In this document: one piece after another, positions 1-9,033 of the stretch
Numbering within the stretch: the stretch's first letter is position 1
Layout: each line of letters opens with the position of its first letter
Source of the DNA: Geobacillus subterraneus
GTDB taxonomy: Bacteria; Bacillota; Bacilli; Bacillales; Anoxybacillaceae
Assembly: GCF_001618685.1 (NCBI RefSeq)
Contig: NZ_CP014342.1
Coordinates: 1,116,001-1,180,000, forward strand
Direction: 5' to 3'
Length of the DNA: 64,000 nucleotides
Translations under genes and position numbers: made by a program
Notes under the pieces: model-generated
What the model was told of the DNA's origin: nothing
The model's input: only the letters and a program-made list of their open reading frames with translations
The model's database searches: none

Positions 1-241
1 CGGTCGATAACGGGAAGTAGACCACATGATACAACGAAGGGGACAACGATTCCTTCCACGCCCGAAGGGCGAACGTCTTGCCCGCCCCCGGCTCTCCGAT
101 CAACAGCCCGATCCCCCGGGTTCGTTTCACGTACTCCAGCGCCCGCAACGCTTCCTGAAATGACGCCCCTTGATACGCCTCGGACGGGTCTGTTTCTTTC
201 GCAAACGGCTCCCGCGAAAGGGAGTAAAACGATTTATACAC
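1..241 (-). CDS. ExeA/TniB-like AAA+ ATPase of a transposition module (5' part only)
   Basis: The gene runs off the left edge, so only about the first 80 residues are visible. A GTG start at 239-241 overlaps the stop of the upstream transposase gene, which indicates translational coupling. The protein begins MYKSFYSLSREPF, a typical opening for ExeA/GspA-family AAA proteins. A Walker A motif GEPGAGKT lies at residues 49-56. ATPases of this kind accompany rve-type transposases (TniB, MuB and IstB are the analogues) and bind target DNA or activate the transposase. Walker B and the rest of the domain are outside the window, so it cannot be judged whether the gene is intact. Confidence 0.8.
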   Translation of the reverse strand, partial: MYKSFYSLSREPFAKETDPSEAYQGASFQEALRALEYVKRTRGIGLLIGEPGAGKTFALRAWKESLSPSLYHVVYFPLST

Positions 242-1484
242 CGTGTTCTCCCTCCTTCGCCGGAATCGCCGCAAACGGGGACCGATGGCGCTTTACATAG
301 GCGTTGTCCTCCATACGCACCCGAATGGCTTCCGCCACCCGTTTGCCCTCTTCGTACACATAGACGCCTCGTTCGTCATAGCGGAGCTCAATCGATTGCC
401 CAATGAACCGAGGCGGCACTTCGTATAGCTGCTTATTCAGGGTGATCGTGCCATCGGTTTTCACCTTGCGGTGTTCCCGTTTCAGAAAAATCGCGTCCAG
501 CCAATCGATGTCTTCGATCCACATCACCTGTTCCACCTGAGACTGAAACACCTCATGCGGCGTTTTCCCATCAAGCGAGGCGTGAGGTTTTCGATGATAC
601 TCTTCTTCAAGCCACTTCCAAAAACGCTCGTTCAACTCATCAAGCGACTTCGGCGGATTCAGCTCCAACAGCGGATAAAACCGTGTCTGTACGGTGCGGA
701 AGAACCGTTCGATTTTCCCTTTGCTTTGCGGGTCATACGGCTGAGTGTGGATGAGCGTAATCCCCATCTCGGCGCACGCATACTGCAGCACCTCGGACCG
801 ATCAATGTTCCCGTTGTCCGAGTAAATGCGTTTCGGCTTCCCGCAACGAAGCACCGCTTCCTTTGTGACGATCCGCAGCCCGTCAAATTTCTCCGAAGGG
901 AAAAATTGGGCGTACGGCACCAACCGCGAGCAGTCATCGATATACGCGATCAAAAACGTTTTCTGGGCTTTCCCATGGACGCGAATCGTGGGTCCATGGG
1001 ATAAGTCCCCTTGCCATAACTCATTGATCTGGTCATACGCAAAGCGTTTTCGCTCTGGCATCGGCAAGATTTCTTTCCCCACCAGGTTGTGTTTTTTCAA
1101 CAGTCGGTATATAGTAAAGTATGAGAGGGTGGTGGGAATGTCCCCCTGCTTGGTGAGTTGTTCGTAGAATAGGGTCACGGGCATGGTGGGATGTTCCTTC
1201 CTCAATGCTAGAATATGATCCTCATCATCGGGGGACAGACGTCTGGAGCGGCCGCGGTCCGAACGGCGCTTCGGCTTCAAGGCGTCGAAGCCCCCTTTTT
1301 TGTATCGGGCGCACCAATCCAGAATCGTCTTCGCCGCAATGGGTTTGTCCCCTTGATGAGGAATCGAATGCACTCGCCCGCCCACCTCATTCAAATACGC
1401 CTTGGGCTCCACCTGGCCATTCACCAACGGAGCGATCAGCCCGTACCGAAACAGCGCGATGTCGTGTCTCATCGATTCATCCAT
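234..1484 (-). CDS. DDE (rve-type) transposase with N-terminal helix-turn-helix
   Basis: The 416-residue product has an N-terminal HTH region (about 1-130, with an Arg/Lys-rich stretch at 60-82) followed by an rve integrase core. The candidate DDE triad is D160 (in WQGDLSHG), D223 (in YSDNGN) and E259 (in SKGKIERFF), and a beta-barrel-like C-terminal domain follows. A GGAGGAG ribosome site sits just upstream of the ATG at 1484. The gene overlaps the AAA+ ATPase downstream. Upstream is the DUF6431 gene on the same strand, so the three probably form one mobile unit. The reading frame looks intact. It resembles the transposases of IS21/Mu/Tn7-like two-component systems more than single-gene IS elements; exact family assignment is uncertain. 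Confidence 0.85.
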   Translation of the reverse strand: MDESMRHDIALFRYGLIAPLVNGQVEPKAYLNEVGGRVHSIPHQGDKPIAAKTILDWCARYKKGGFDALKPKRRSDRGRSRRLSPDDEDHILALRKEHPTMPVTLFYEQLTKQGDIPTTLSYFTIYRLLKKHNLVGKEILPMPERKRFAYDQINELWQGDLSHGPTIRVHGKAQKTFLIAYIDDCSRLVPYAQFFPSEKFDGLRIVTKEAVLRCGKPKRIYSDNGNIDRSEVLQYACAEMGITLIHTQPYDPQSKGKIERFFRTVQTRFYPLLELNPPKSLDELNERFWKWLEEEYHRKPHASLDGKTPHEVFQSQVEQVMWIEDIDWLDAIFLKREHRKVKTDGTITLNKQLYEVPPRFIGQSIELRYDERGVYVYEEGKRVAEAIRVRMEDNAYVKRHRSPFAAIPAKEGEHGV

Positions 1485-1625
1485 CCGGATCTCCTCCCTG
1501 TCTCCCTGTGATGTTGGACCGTTCCAGTCCCTCTGCCTCCTATCTTACGAAACGGCTCGAGATTCGTCGAGAGGAAGGGTTTGTGGGAACATCAACCATC
1601 TCCATTTCTGGTGTTAAGTAGAAAA

Positions 1626-2188
1626 TCAGGAAGTAATTTGATCCGCAAACGGATGCCACCTCTCGTTTGTCCACAGGTCTTGGATGATCGAGCCCACCCC
1701 CCGTCCCTCCAAGGTCTGCATCCACCAAACCGCCCGTTCTGTTCTTGCGTTCCCTACAGGGCCGATGATCCCCCACCTTCTCGCCGCCGCGTGATGCAAG
1801 CGAGAGAGATTCCGTAAAAATCGTCGGACATAAAACAAGATGACCTCCTTGGTGGGAAAAACAACCTGTTTGGTCTTCGCTCCTTGCCTTGGCGTTTCGA
1901 ACCATGCTTTGACCGCTTGCCAAATAACCGATCGTGTATATTGAACATACGGGAGGAGAAAAGAAGGCAGCACACTCACGGTTTTGCGACACTCTCGCGA
2001 GCGTATCGTGCGATCCAAAGGTGATACTCCCCCTCTGCCGTCAACGCATAGCGTTGGTAGTATCCGTGACGATGCAAGGGGCGGCGGGATGGACAGTGGG
2101 GGCATTGGTTCACGTCGGGAAAATCGTTCCCTTTCCCACGATCCGTATACGTTTGAATGTCAATGCCAAAGTCGTGAAACTGGATCAC
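1626..2188 (-). pseudogene. DUF6431-type zinc-ribbon protein gene, frameshifted
   Basis: Two overlapping minus-strand frames together encode one protein of about 190 residues. The first (from a GTG at 2188) carries QCPHCPSRRPLHRHGYYQR, half of a zinc ribbon, and ends prematurely. The second, entered near 1990-2010, resumes with ECRKTVSVLPSFLLPY and continues to 1626. The break falls exactly where the second Cys pair of the ribbon should be. This layout is that of DUF6431 proteins, which I recall as common neighbours of transposases in Bacillaceae; no function is established. Its position directly upstream of the transposase and ATPase suggests an accessory DNA-binding subunit of the element, now inactive unless the shift is programmed. 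Confidence 0.65.
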
Positions 2189-2253
2189 ACTTCCTTCCCC
2201 CTCTCCTTGAAACGAATGGAAATCTTCGTCCGAAACAATTCACAAAAAAATTA

Positions 2254-2299
2254 GCACATTCCTTCAGAAAAGGGGAGAGGGCTTTCTGAAAGAATGTGC
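2254..2299. other. 17-bp inverted repeat (hairpin) upstream of the DUF6431 gene
   Basis: Arms 2254-2270 and 2283-2299 pair over 17 bp with one mismatch around a 12-nt loop and are flanked by A-runs. It could be a bidirectional terminator or a structural end of the transposition module to its left. Confidence 0.6.
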
Positions 2300-2344
2300 A
2301 AAAAAATGGGTGTTTTGTGCTGAAATAAAATGATAATTTACAAC

Positions 2345-2467
2345 TATATAGGTTGTAATAAAGAAATTCCGACCTCCATGTCCGTCTTTACTTTATCACC
2401 TAACAAGCTGGCACGGTGGCAAGAAGAGCGAACAATGCCATGTAAAACAAAATTGCAACTTATATAG
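2345..2467 (-). repeat. 123-bp MITE-like repeat, copy 1
   Basis: This segment is the exact reverse complement of 13555-13677 over all 123 bp. Its two ends are themselves imperfect inverted repeats (TATATAGGTTGTAAT against TATATAAGTTGCAAT, 13 of 15 matching), and both ends carry TA-rich tips. It has no coding capacity. These features fit a miniature inverted-repeat transposable element that duplicates TA on insertion. Confidence 0.75.
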
Positions 2468-2760
2468 ACCGAAAAAGATAATGAAAGTTCATGGTGTGGC
2501 AGAAGCATCGTTCTTTCCCTCCATTTCTCCTTCGTCCTGCCTTCATAATAAAACAGCTTGTCGACTTTGTTGACAAGATGAGCCGACTTAATAAACTGAC
2601 GTTTTTTGTTATATCTAATTGTACTTTAATTATTTTCTCGTACAACGCTGCTTGTACGTATTCAACTAGTTCATATATTGATATACACTGAACGTTTTCT
2701 TGACACTTGAGGTAAACCGATTAAGTAAAATGAGTCATTTTTATTATTTTGTTACTCCTT

Positions 2761-2793
2761 CTACATAACTTCTGCAAATTTATTTATTAAAAT
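2761..2793 (+). promoter_or_regulatory. Island promoter box A (upstream of lgt)
   Basis: A 21-bp box (CTACATAAC then TTCTGCAAATTT, 2761-2781) is followed after exactly 6 bp by TAAAAT (2788-2793). The same arrangement precedes four other genes of the island. No good -35 hexamer is present, so the box probably binds an activator in place of one. It would drive the small pseudogene and lgt. Confidence 0.65.
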
Positions 2794-2836
2794 ACATTCA
2801 TCAAATTATTAAGAACTATTGATTCAGGAGGATTGT

Positions 2837-3120
2837 ATGAAAACTGTAAGAGTCAAAAGTCTAACAGAAGAAGTACAGGAATTAAATCAATCATTTAGCC
2901 GCTAAACTCAATATATTAGTAAATAACTTTGTCAATGGGGTTAGAATAGAATGACAAGGAAAAGCAAGTTTTTCAAATCGTAAATCGTCTTAGAGCGAGA
3001 GGCATACCAGCAGAAATTACGAAATCAAGATTAGCTATATTAGCTTATATGTTAGAAAATTCAGAGAAAAAGAATGGAAAGGAGACTTTAGTAAGTAAAT
3101 GGAAACCATTAAACCTCTAA
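2837..3120 (+). pseudogene. Small unknown gene broken by two frameshifts, overlapping the lgt start
   Basis: An ATG at 2837 has a strong ribosome site (AGGAGGATT) but the frame stops after 22 codons. Continuing in successive frames gives coherent protein-like sequence: first AAKLNILVNNFVNGVRIE, then KEKQVFQIVNRLRARGIPA, ending at a stop at 3118-3120 inside the lgt reading frame. Joined, these would make a protein of about 95 residues, charged and without membrane segments. I do not recognise the family. The strong ribosome site and the shared promoter suggest the intact ancestor was co-expressed with lgt. Confidence 0.45.
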
Positions 3121-3905
3121 ATCCAATTGCACTGGAATTAGGTCCTTTAAGTATTCATTGGTACGGAATTATTATTGGTACAGGGCTCTTGTTAGGATTG
3201 TATATTGCTACTAATGAAGCAGTAAAAAGGGGATTACAAAAAGAGGTATTTACCGACCTTGTATTATGGGCTGTCCCTATAGCTTTGATATGTGCCAGAA
3301 TTTATTATGTCATCTTTAATTGGTCGTATTATTCGCAACACCCCAATGAGATTATAGCTATATGGAAAGGCGGAATCGCCATTCACGGGGCTTTAATAGG
3401 TGCTATTGTCACAACTGTCGTTTTTGCAAAGAAAAAGAATTTGAGTTTTTGGAAATTGGCAGATATCGCAGCACCAAGCATTATACTGGGGCAAGCAATT
3501 GGACGTTGGGGAAACTTTATGAATCAGGAAGCACATGGAGGACCCGTTTCAAGAGAGTTTTTAGAAAGCCTTCACCTACCCGATTTTATCATTAATCAAA
3601 TGTACATTGAAGGAAGTTATTATCATCCAACATTTTTGTATGAGTCTCTATGGGACTTGATAGGGTTTCTGATTTTATTGATATTACAACGTTTAAACTT
3701 AAAACGTGGAGAAGTATTCTTGACTTATGTTATATGGTATTCGATTGGTAGATTCTTTATTGAAGGGATGAGAACAGATAGTTTAATGCTAACAGACAAT
3801 TTAAAAATGGCTCAAGTTTTATCTGTTGTTTTAGTGATTACAAGCACAGTTCTTATATTATACAGACGAACTAGAAAAGGTTTGACGGCTAGGTATAAAG
3901 ATTAG
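3099..3905 (+). CDS. lgt: Prolipoprotein diacylglyceryl transferase (accessory copy)
   Basis: Lgt transfers diacylglycerol from phosphatidylglycerol to the lipobox cysteine of prolipoproteins at the cytoplasmic membrane. The 268-residue product has about seven membrane segments, the catalytic-region His in AIHGALIG (H96) and the family signature [13 protein letters not shown] at 135-147, so it looks active. An AAGGAG site lies 13 bp upstream of the ATG. In Bacillaceae the housekeeping lgt normally sits beside hprK, so this AT-rich copy next to metal-resistance genes is probably a second, acquired one. Two lipoproteins of the same island (10717 and 15853) are obvious substrates. A promoter of the shared island type precedes it and a terminator follows. 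Confidence 0.93.
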   Translation: METIKPLNPIALELGPLSIHWYGIIIGTGLLLGLYIATNEAVKRGLQKEVFTDLVLWAVPIALICARIYYVIFNWSYYSQHPNEIIAIWKGGIAIHGALIGAIVTTVVFAKKKNLSFWKLADIAAPSIILGQAIGRWGNFMNQEAHGGPVSREFLESLHLPDFIINQMYIEGSYYHPTFLYESLWDLIGFLILLILQRLNLKRGEVFLTYVIWYSIGRFFIEGMRTDSLMLTDNLKMAQVLSVVLVITSTVLILYRRTRKGLTARYKD

Positions 3906-3920
3906 ATTAAACTGTTTTTT

Positions 3921-3953
3921 AGGCTATCGAAAAAAGATCGATAGCCTCTTTTT
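3921..3953 (+). terminator. Rho-independent terminator after lgt
   Basis: GGCTATCG pairs with CGATAGCC around an A-rich loop and is followed by a T-run. Confidence 0.85.
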
Positions 3954-4056
3954 AATCCTGTGTATCTAATTAATAAAAAACTTGTAGCCAAAAATCCTGT
4001 CTGTGATAAGCTAAACAAATACTTGCTCTTGCCGCTAACACACTATGTTTTAATTT

Positions 4057-5305
4057 CACGAGTGTTGATTATCCAAAATTATACATACGCCTTCCATAAA
4101 TTTGGGCATACTCAAACAAAGCAGCGGCCATCCCGGATTTCCAATCGAGAGGAAGCTGCCCAGAGAAAAAACGGCGAACAAACGAAATGAAGGAAAGAGA
4201 GACGTTCGTCCGTTTTTTGGTTTGATCATACAGCCATCGCAGCAACACATACGCAATGAACGCCCCAAACAGCTGATTGTATACCGCATTTTCCGTCGTG
4301 CCAAACAAGGTTGGGACATTCAGATATTGCTTTACCCAGCGGAAAAAGACTTCAACGGTCCAACGTTGTTGGTACATGTCGGCAATGGTTTCCGCAGACG
4401 CATGGAAGAGATTCGTCACGACCCGAATGTCGCGGCCATTTGCATCTCGAAAGATCACCACCCGGTGACGCTTGGTGGAGCGGCATTGTTTCGTCCCCAA
4501 CTGGCACGTGAAGTCGGCTTGAACCGATGAGGATGTGCTGGAAAGGCGTTTCAAGCTTTTTTTCTGATGAAGTTCGATGTTGTCCTTCATTCGAATGACA
4601 AAGAGCTGATGCTGCTCCACAAATCGATCGAGGCGTTCGATTTTGACATACGCCCGGTCTTCCACCAGCACTTGTTGAGCGTTCGTCAACTGTTCTCCCA
4701 CTGGGCCATCATGACGCAGTCCGATGGTTTCCACCACGTCTGCCGGCAGCGAGGATTCCGGCGAATACGCGACGTGCAGCTTCACTCCGGCGCGTTCGCC
4801 GTGATACGGCGCCCATGGCAGGCGGTTTTTCCCGACCGTGACGGTCGTCGAATCCACCACCCGAAGCGGTTTGGGAAACCGAAGCGAACGGCGGGTTTGG
4901 CGGTTGCACTTGGAAATGATCAACGCCAACAAGCGTTTCATGATGTCATAGGGAACTTCTTTCGCTTTCTTGGATACTGTGGAATAATGGAATCGCGGCA
5001 ATCCATACAGAGGCCCCACATCGGCTCCGTGGCGAAAGCTTTTCCATTGATGCATGGCGGCCAGCAGGAAGAAGTGAATCCACTCGCGCAACGTAAAGGT
5101 TCGAGACGAATCACGATACCCAACCGCTTCGGCAATCAGTTGAATCTCTTCATCCGAAACAAGTTTTTGCATCAAATTCGGGAGTGTGGTATGCTTGTTC
5201 ATAGAGAGCACCTCCTGGGTTTGTTTGTGTCGCTACTCACATTCTACAGGAAAGGTGCTCTTTTTTCTATACCCTTTGGATTTTATTGGATAATCAACAC
5301 GCCTG
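4057..5305 (-). mobile_element. IS4-family element (IS5377-like), copy 1
   Basis: The 1249-bp element is bounded by inverted repeats with the common core GTGTTGATTATCCAA (4062-4076 and 5286-5300). It carries a single transposase. Copy 2 at 12300-13548 has the same length, orientation and near-identical sequence. The flanks here (TTTTAATTT on the left, ATATAATAT on the right) do not form a target duplication, unlike copy 2. The right end abuts the leader of the tnpB gene, whose own element left end is missing, so copy 1 probably marks a deletion or recombination junction. The name IS5377 is from memory of the protein and should be checked. Confidence 0.85.
4069..5202 (-). CDS. IS4-family transposase, copy 1
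   Basis: The product is about 377 residues from the ATG at 5202, chosen because AGGAGGTG lies six bases upstream. The IS4 DDE motifs are visible: D in RVVDSTTVTVG, D in VLVEDRAYVK, and the YREK-type signature with E in YQQRWTVEVFFRWVKQYL. A DUF4372-like N-terminal region precedes the catalytic core. It differs from copy 2 at only a few residues, for example W/L in TLREW/LIHFF, I/T in VVETI/TGLRH, V/F in RAYV/FKIE and G/A in QLFG/AAFI. Nothing suggests it is inactive. Confidence 0.92.
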   Translation of the reverse strand: MNKHTTLPNLMQKLVSDEEIQLIAEAVGYRDSSRTFTLREWIHFFLLAAMHQWKSFRHGADVGPLYGLPRFHYSTVSKKAKEVPYDIMKRLLALIISKCNRQTRRSLRFPKPLRVVDSTTVTVGKNRLPWAPYHGERAGVKLHVAYSPESSLPADVVETIGLRHDGPVGEQLTNAQQVLVEDRAYVKIERLDRFVEQHQLFVIRMKDNIELHQKKSLKRLSSTSSSVQADFTCQLGTKQCRSTKRHRVVIFRDANGRDIRVVTNLFHASAETIADMYQQRWTVEVFFRWVKQYLNVPTLFGTTENAVYNQLFGAFIAYVLLRWLYDQTKKRTNVSLSFISFVRRFFSGQLPLDWKSGMAAALFEYAQIYGRRMYNFG

Positions 5306-5339
5306 ATATAATATATTTAGTGAAAGAGAGGTGAGACAA

Positions 5340-6458
5340 ATGGACATGACGTTAACAGCCAAAATCAAAATTTACCCAACAGCGGAACAAGCAGAAGTAT
5401 TGAAAGCCACCCTTTCCGCTTATCGACAAGCGTGCAACGCTGTGTCTGTTGTGATTTTTGACACAAAAGTGCTTGCACAAGCCAAGTTACACGACATGAC
5501 CTATCGTCTACTTCGATCAAACTACGCGTTGCGTTCGCAAATGGCGCAATCTGTGATTAAAACGGTGATCGCTAGATACCGTTCCCTAAAAAGCAATGGT
5601 CATGAATGGACATTGGTTCGCTTTAAAAAACCTGAATATGATCTCGTTTGGAATCGAGATTATTCGCTTGTTCAAGGATTATTTTCTGTCAATACACTAG
5701 AAGGACGGATTAAAGTGCCGTTCGAACCAAAAGGCATGGAACAATATTTTGATGGCTCATGGACGTTTGGTACAGCCAAACTCGTCTATAAGCATAACCA
5801 ATTCTTTTTGCACATCCCTATGACCAAAACGATTCCAACCGTAGATGAACACAACATTCGCCAAGTGGTCGGTGTCGATGTAGGGGTTAACTTTCTTGCA
5901 GTAGCTTATGATTCGCAAGGGAAAACCACCTTTTTTAACGGACGAAAAATCAAGCATATGCGTGCGAAGTACAAACGAATGCGAAAAACCCTCCAACAAA
6001 AAGGGACGGCTTCTGCGCGTCGGAAGTTGAAAACAATCGGACAACGAGAAAACCGTTGGATGACGGATGTGAACCATACGATCACGAAGGCACTCGTTCG
6101 TCAATATGGAGAACGTACCCTTTTTGTATTAGAAGATTTAACAGGCATTCGTGAAAAAACAGAACGTGTACGTATCCATGACCGATATGAAACCGTATCG
6201 TGGGCTTTTTATCAGTTCCGTCACATGTTAGAGTATAAGGCACGTTTGCATGGGGCAAAAGTGATGGTGGTTGCTCCGCATTACACCTCTTTGACATGTC
6301 CAAAGTGCGGGCATACGGAAAAAGCCAATCGAAAGAAACGTACACACACCTTTTGTTGCCGAACATGTGGATACACCTCAAACGATGACCGCATTGGTGC
6401 CATGAACCTTCAACGAAAAGGAATAGAGTACATCGTTGAAGGAACGACACAGGCATGA
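5340..6458 (+). CDS. tnpB: TnpB (IS200/IS605 type) RNA-guided nuclease
   Basis: The 372-residue product carries the complete RuvC-like active site: D180 in GVDVGVN, E265 in LEDLTGI and D350 in NDDRIGAMN. A four-Cys zinc finger (CPKC at 320-323 and CRTC at 340-343) and an N-terminal OrfB HTH region are also present, so it is likely catalytically intact. TnpB cuts DNA using a guide RNA (omegaRNA) made from the element's right end. No tnpA transposase is nearby, and the element's left end has been removed by the adjacent IS4 copy. The start at 5340 is preferred over the in-frame GTG at 5331 because GAGAGG lies eight bases upstream. A structured right-end segment follows directly. Confidence 0.92.
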   Translation: MDMTLTAKIKIYPTAEQAEVLKATLSAYRQACNAVSVVIFDTKVLAQAKLHDMTYRLLRSNYALRSQMAQSVIKTVIARYRSLKSNGHEWTLVRFKKPEYDLVWNRDYSLVQGLFSVNTLEGRIKVPFEPKGMEQYFDGSWTFGTAKLVYKHNQFFLHIPMTKTIPTVDEHNIRQVVGVDVGVNFLAVAYDSQGKTTFFNGRKIKHMRAKYKRMRKTLQQKGTASARRKLKTIGQRENRWMTDVNHTITKALVRQYGERTLFVLEDLTGIREKTERVRIHDRYETVSWAFYQFRHMLEYKARLHGAKVMVVAPHYTSLTCPKCGHTEKANRKKRTHTFCCRTCGYTSNDDRIGAMNLQRKGIEYIVEGTTQA

Positions 6459-6465
6459 CCTGCGC

Positions 6466-6590
6466 CGTTGGGTAGTCGTCAACCTGCCCCTGATGCAACC
6501 CCAAGTCAAGGAAGGAGGACGAAGTCCGCTCGTACTTCTGGGGAGTTGCAAGCCCCCACTTCAAGCGTTAGCTAAGTGGGGGAAGTTGAC
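6466..6590 (+). ncRNA. Putative omegaRNA / right end of the tnpB element
   Basis: This GC-rich 125-bp segment directly follows tnpB. It contains pairing arms such as AGCCCCCACTT with AAGTGGGGG and ends in GTTGAC. It is repeated with only about four mismatches at 9476-9600 on the other strand. TnpB omegaRNAs derive from exactly this place, with the guide taken from the flank beyond the end, here starting TGGTTACTGG. The RNA itself is inferred. Confidence 0.65.
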
Positions 6591-6744
6591 TGGTTACTGG
6601 TCAACAAGAAGCATGAAGCGAAACGACAGTCCACTATGGAGCCGTGTGCGGCGTCGACAAATCAAAACCGTGATGAAAACAATCATCTTTTTTACAGTTA
6701 AATGCGTTCATCAGGATTCAGGTGTCACCTAATTTTCTGAATTT

Positions 6745-6777
6745 CTCCATAGAATCTACATATTTTATTTTTAACAT
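6745..6777 (+). promoter_or_regulatory. Island promoter box upstream of the P-type ATPase
   Basis: CTCCATAGA then ATCTACATATTT (6745-6765) matches the island box at 17 of 21 positions and is followed after 6 bp by TAACAT (6772-6777), the same geometry as the other four sites. Confidence 0.5.
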
Positions 6778-6822
6778 GATCATAATAAAGAAAGAAAATT
6801 TGTTCACGGAGGGGAATTTATT

Positions 6823-9030
6823 ATGAAGAGGAATAAACATATTTCTAGCACCCATAACAAAAATCATCACCATGACCACCATCATCATGATCATGGTCAT
6901 CATCACGCTCACCATCAAGAGAAACATTCATGTCATCACGAATCCAACACTTTCAGTTCTAGCTCGATACACTCGGATACCTCACATCAAACAGAAGAGA
7001 GAGAAAAACACGAAGATGATGAACATGAACAATTGTATCGAAAACTAATGAAAAAATGGTGGTTTGCCGGAATATTGTCGGTTCCTATTATATTGGTATC
7101 TTATCCAGATTTTTTTCCAATCATAAGAGATTTGTTGCCTATGGGAAGCAGTCAACTCTGGTTTAGCAGACTGCTCATGGCAGTAGTAGCCTTAATTGTG
7201 ATGATTTATAGCGGAAGCCAGTTTTTCATTGGGGCATGGGAAGGATTAAAACAACGTTCAGCCAATATGCATACACTGATTGCCATCGGGATCAGTGCGG
7301 CATGGATTTATTCGGTTGTCGCCTTGCTTTGGCCGGACTTATTTCCAGATCCATCGATGGCGGAAGTGTATTACGATGTTTCAACGGTTGTCACGGCGTT
7401 AGTTGTATTAGGAATGGCGATGGAAGAAAAAGCGAAGGGCAAATCATCTGAAGCGATTAAAAGACTCATTGGTTTACAACCTAAGACGGCTCGGGTGTTA
7501 AAAGAAGGAGTCGAAACAGAAATTCCTATATCGCGAATTCAGATCGGGGATATCGTTGTTGTACGGCCCGGTGAAAAGATACCGGTGGACGGGATGATTC
7601 TTGACGGAAGTTCAACTGTTGATGAATCGATGTTGACCGGCGAATCGTTGCCTGTACAGAAAGTTCAAGGAGACGAAGTATTTGGCGGCACGATGAATAA
7701 AACAGGGAGCTTTACATTTCAGGTGACAAAGTCACCGGATGATACCGCATTATCTAATATCATCAACATGGTGAAGCAAGCTCAAGGCTCCCGTATCCCT
7801 GTTCAACGAATTGTTGATAAAGTTTCTGCGATTTTTACTCCGAGTGTAATCATTTTAGCTATCATTGGGTACTTAATTTGGTTTAATTTCGGTCCTTCAC
7901 CTTCAAGTATGTATGCTCTAATTGTTTTAGTGACGACGCTCATTATTGCCTGTCCTTGTGCATTAGGAATGGCCACTCCTATGTCTTTAACAACCGGGAT
8001 AGGCAAAGGAGCGGAAAACGGGATTCTCATCCGTTCCGGCGAAGCGCTGCAAATCGCCCAGAAATTAACGACCATCGTTTTAGATAAGACGGGGACGATC
8101 ACCATGGGCAAACCTTCATTAACCGATGTGATCGCCGTTGGTTCCCTCAAAGAAAAAGAATTAATTTATTTCGCAGCAACGCTCGAACAAGGATCGGAAC
8201 ATCCGTTAGCAGGTGCAATACTTGAAGCAGCTAAAGAGAAAAATATATTGCTGGGAAAAACCGAGAATTTTGAAGCTATACCGGGGCATGGCGTGCAAGG
8301 ATGGATTGATGGCCACCATGTTCTATTCGGAAACTTAAAACTCATGAAGAAAGGCAACATTGCAACAGAAGCCTATATACAACATGCCGAAAGATTGGCG
8401 GACGAAGGAAAAACACCTATGTTTTTGGCGGTTGATGGAAAACCGGAAGGAGTCATCTCCGTAGCGGATGCGGTGAAACAAGATTCTTTAGAGGCAATTA
8501 CGGCAATGAAAAACATCGGATTAGAGGTGATCATGGTTACGGGGGATAATGAGCGAACGGCGCGTGCAATCGCGAAAAAAGTAGGGATTACCAATGTCAT
8601 CTCCGATGTGCTTCCGCAGAATAAAGCAGAAATTGTCCGGAAACTGCAAGCAGATGGAAAAAAAGTAGCGATGGTGGGAGACGGAATCAATGATGCCCCG
8701 GCACTTACGCAGGCAGATATTGGAATGGCAATTGGAACCGGTACGGATGTAGCGATTGAAGCGAGTGATATTACCCTTGTTAAAGGAAGTTTAAAATCGG
8801 TAGTGCAGGCGATTCAAATTAGTCGGGCAACGATGAGAAATGTATATCAAAATTTATTTGGTGCGTTCATTTATAATACACTAGGCATCCCAATCGCTCT
8901 TGGCGCGCTCTATCCATTGACCGGTTCATTATTGTCTCCGCTTGTAGCCGCAGCGGCAATGGCGTTTAGCTCTGTTACAGTTGTGGCAAACGCCAATCGC
9001 CTGAAACGTTTTAAACCAAAGGAGGTATGA
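6823..9030 (+). CDS. His-rich P1B-type copper-transporting ATPase (CopB-like length, Cu+ motifs)
   Basis: This membrane pump uses ATP to export a soft metal ion, most likely Cu+. The 735-residue protein starts with a His-rich tail (about 20 His in residues 5-46) in place of a CxxC heavy-metal domain. Visible motifs are TGES (272-275), CPC in the sixth membrane helix (377-379), DKTGT with the phosphorylated D421, the HP dipeptide (460-461) and GDGIND (619-624). The last helices carry YN and MxxSS, which with CPC define the Cu+ (P1B-1) class. His-rich N-termini are more typical of CopB/CPH pumps, so it is a mosaic. It has an AGGGG ribosome site and a stop followed three bases later by the cupredoxin start. 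Confidence 0.93.
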   Translation: MKRNKHISSTHNKNHHHDHHHHDHGHHHAHHQEKHSCHHESNTFSSSSIHSDTSHQTEEREKHEDDEHEQLYRKLMKKWWFAGILSVPIILVSYPDFFPIIRDLLPMGSSQLWFSRLLMAVVALIVMIYSGSQFFIGAWEGLKQRSANMHTLIAIGISAAWIYSVVALLWPDLFPDPSMAEVYYDVSTVVTALVVLGMAMEEKAKGKSSEAIKRLIGLQPKTARVLKEGVETEIPISRIQIGDIVVVRPGEKIPVDGMILDGSSTVDESMLTGESLPVQKVQGDEVFGGTMNKTGSFTFQVTKSPDDTALSNIINMVKQAQGSRIPVQRIVDKVSAIFTPSVIILAIIGYLIWFNFGPSPSSMYALIVLVTTLIIACPCALGMATPMSLTTGIGKGAENGILIRSGEALQIAQKLTTIVLDKTGTITMGKPSLTDVIAVGSLKEKELIYFAATLEQGSEHPLAGAILEAAKEKNILLGKTENFEAIPGHGVQGWIDGHHVLFGNLKLMKKGNIATEAYIQHAERLADEGKTPMFLAVDGKPEGVISVADAVKQDSLEAITAMKNIGLEVIMVTGDNERTARAIAKKVGITNVISDVLPQNKAEIVRKLQADGKKVAMVGDGINDAPALTQADIGMAIGTGTDVAIEASDITLVKGSLKSVVQAIQISRATMRNVYQNLFGAFIYNTLGIPIALGALYPLTGSLLSPLVAAAAMAFSSVTVVANANRLKRFKPKEV

Positions 9031-9033
9031 TTG

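Noticed and set aside
1205-1621. 138-codon forward frame opposite the rve transposase start
   Set aside because: Antisense shadow with no domain, ribosome site or context.
4102-5334. Forward frames of 142 and 255 codons across the IS4 element (also in copy 2)
   Set aside because: They run antisense to the IS4 transposase and show no independent start signals or protein features.
6840-6960. Repeated CATCAT/CACCAT tracts resembling a short tandem repeat
   Set aside because: They are simply the His codons of the P-type ATPase N-terminus; spacing is irregular and there are no spacers, so neither a CRISPR nor a tandem repeat is supported.
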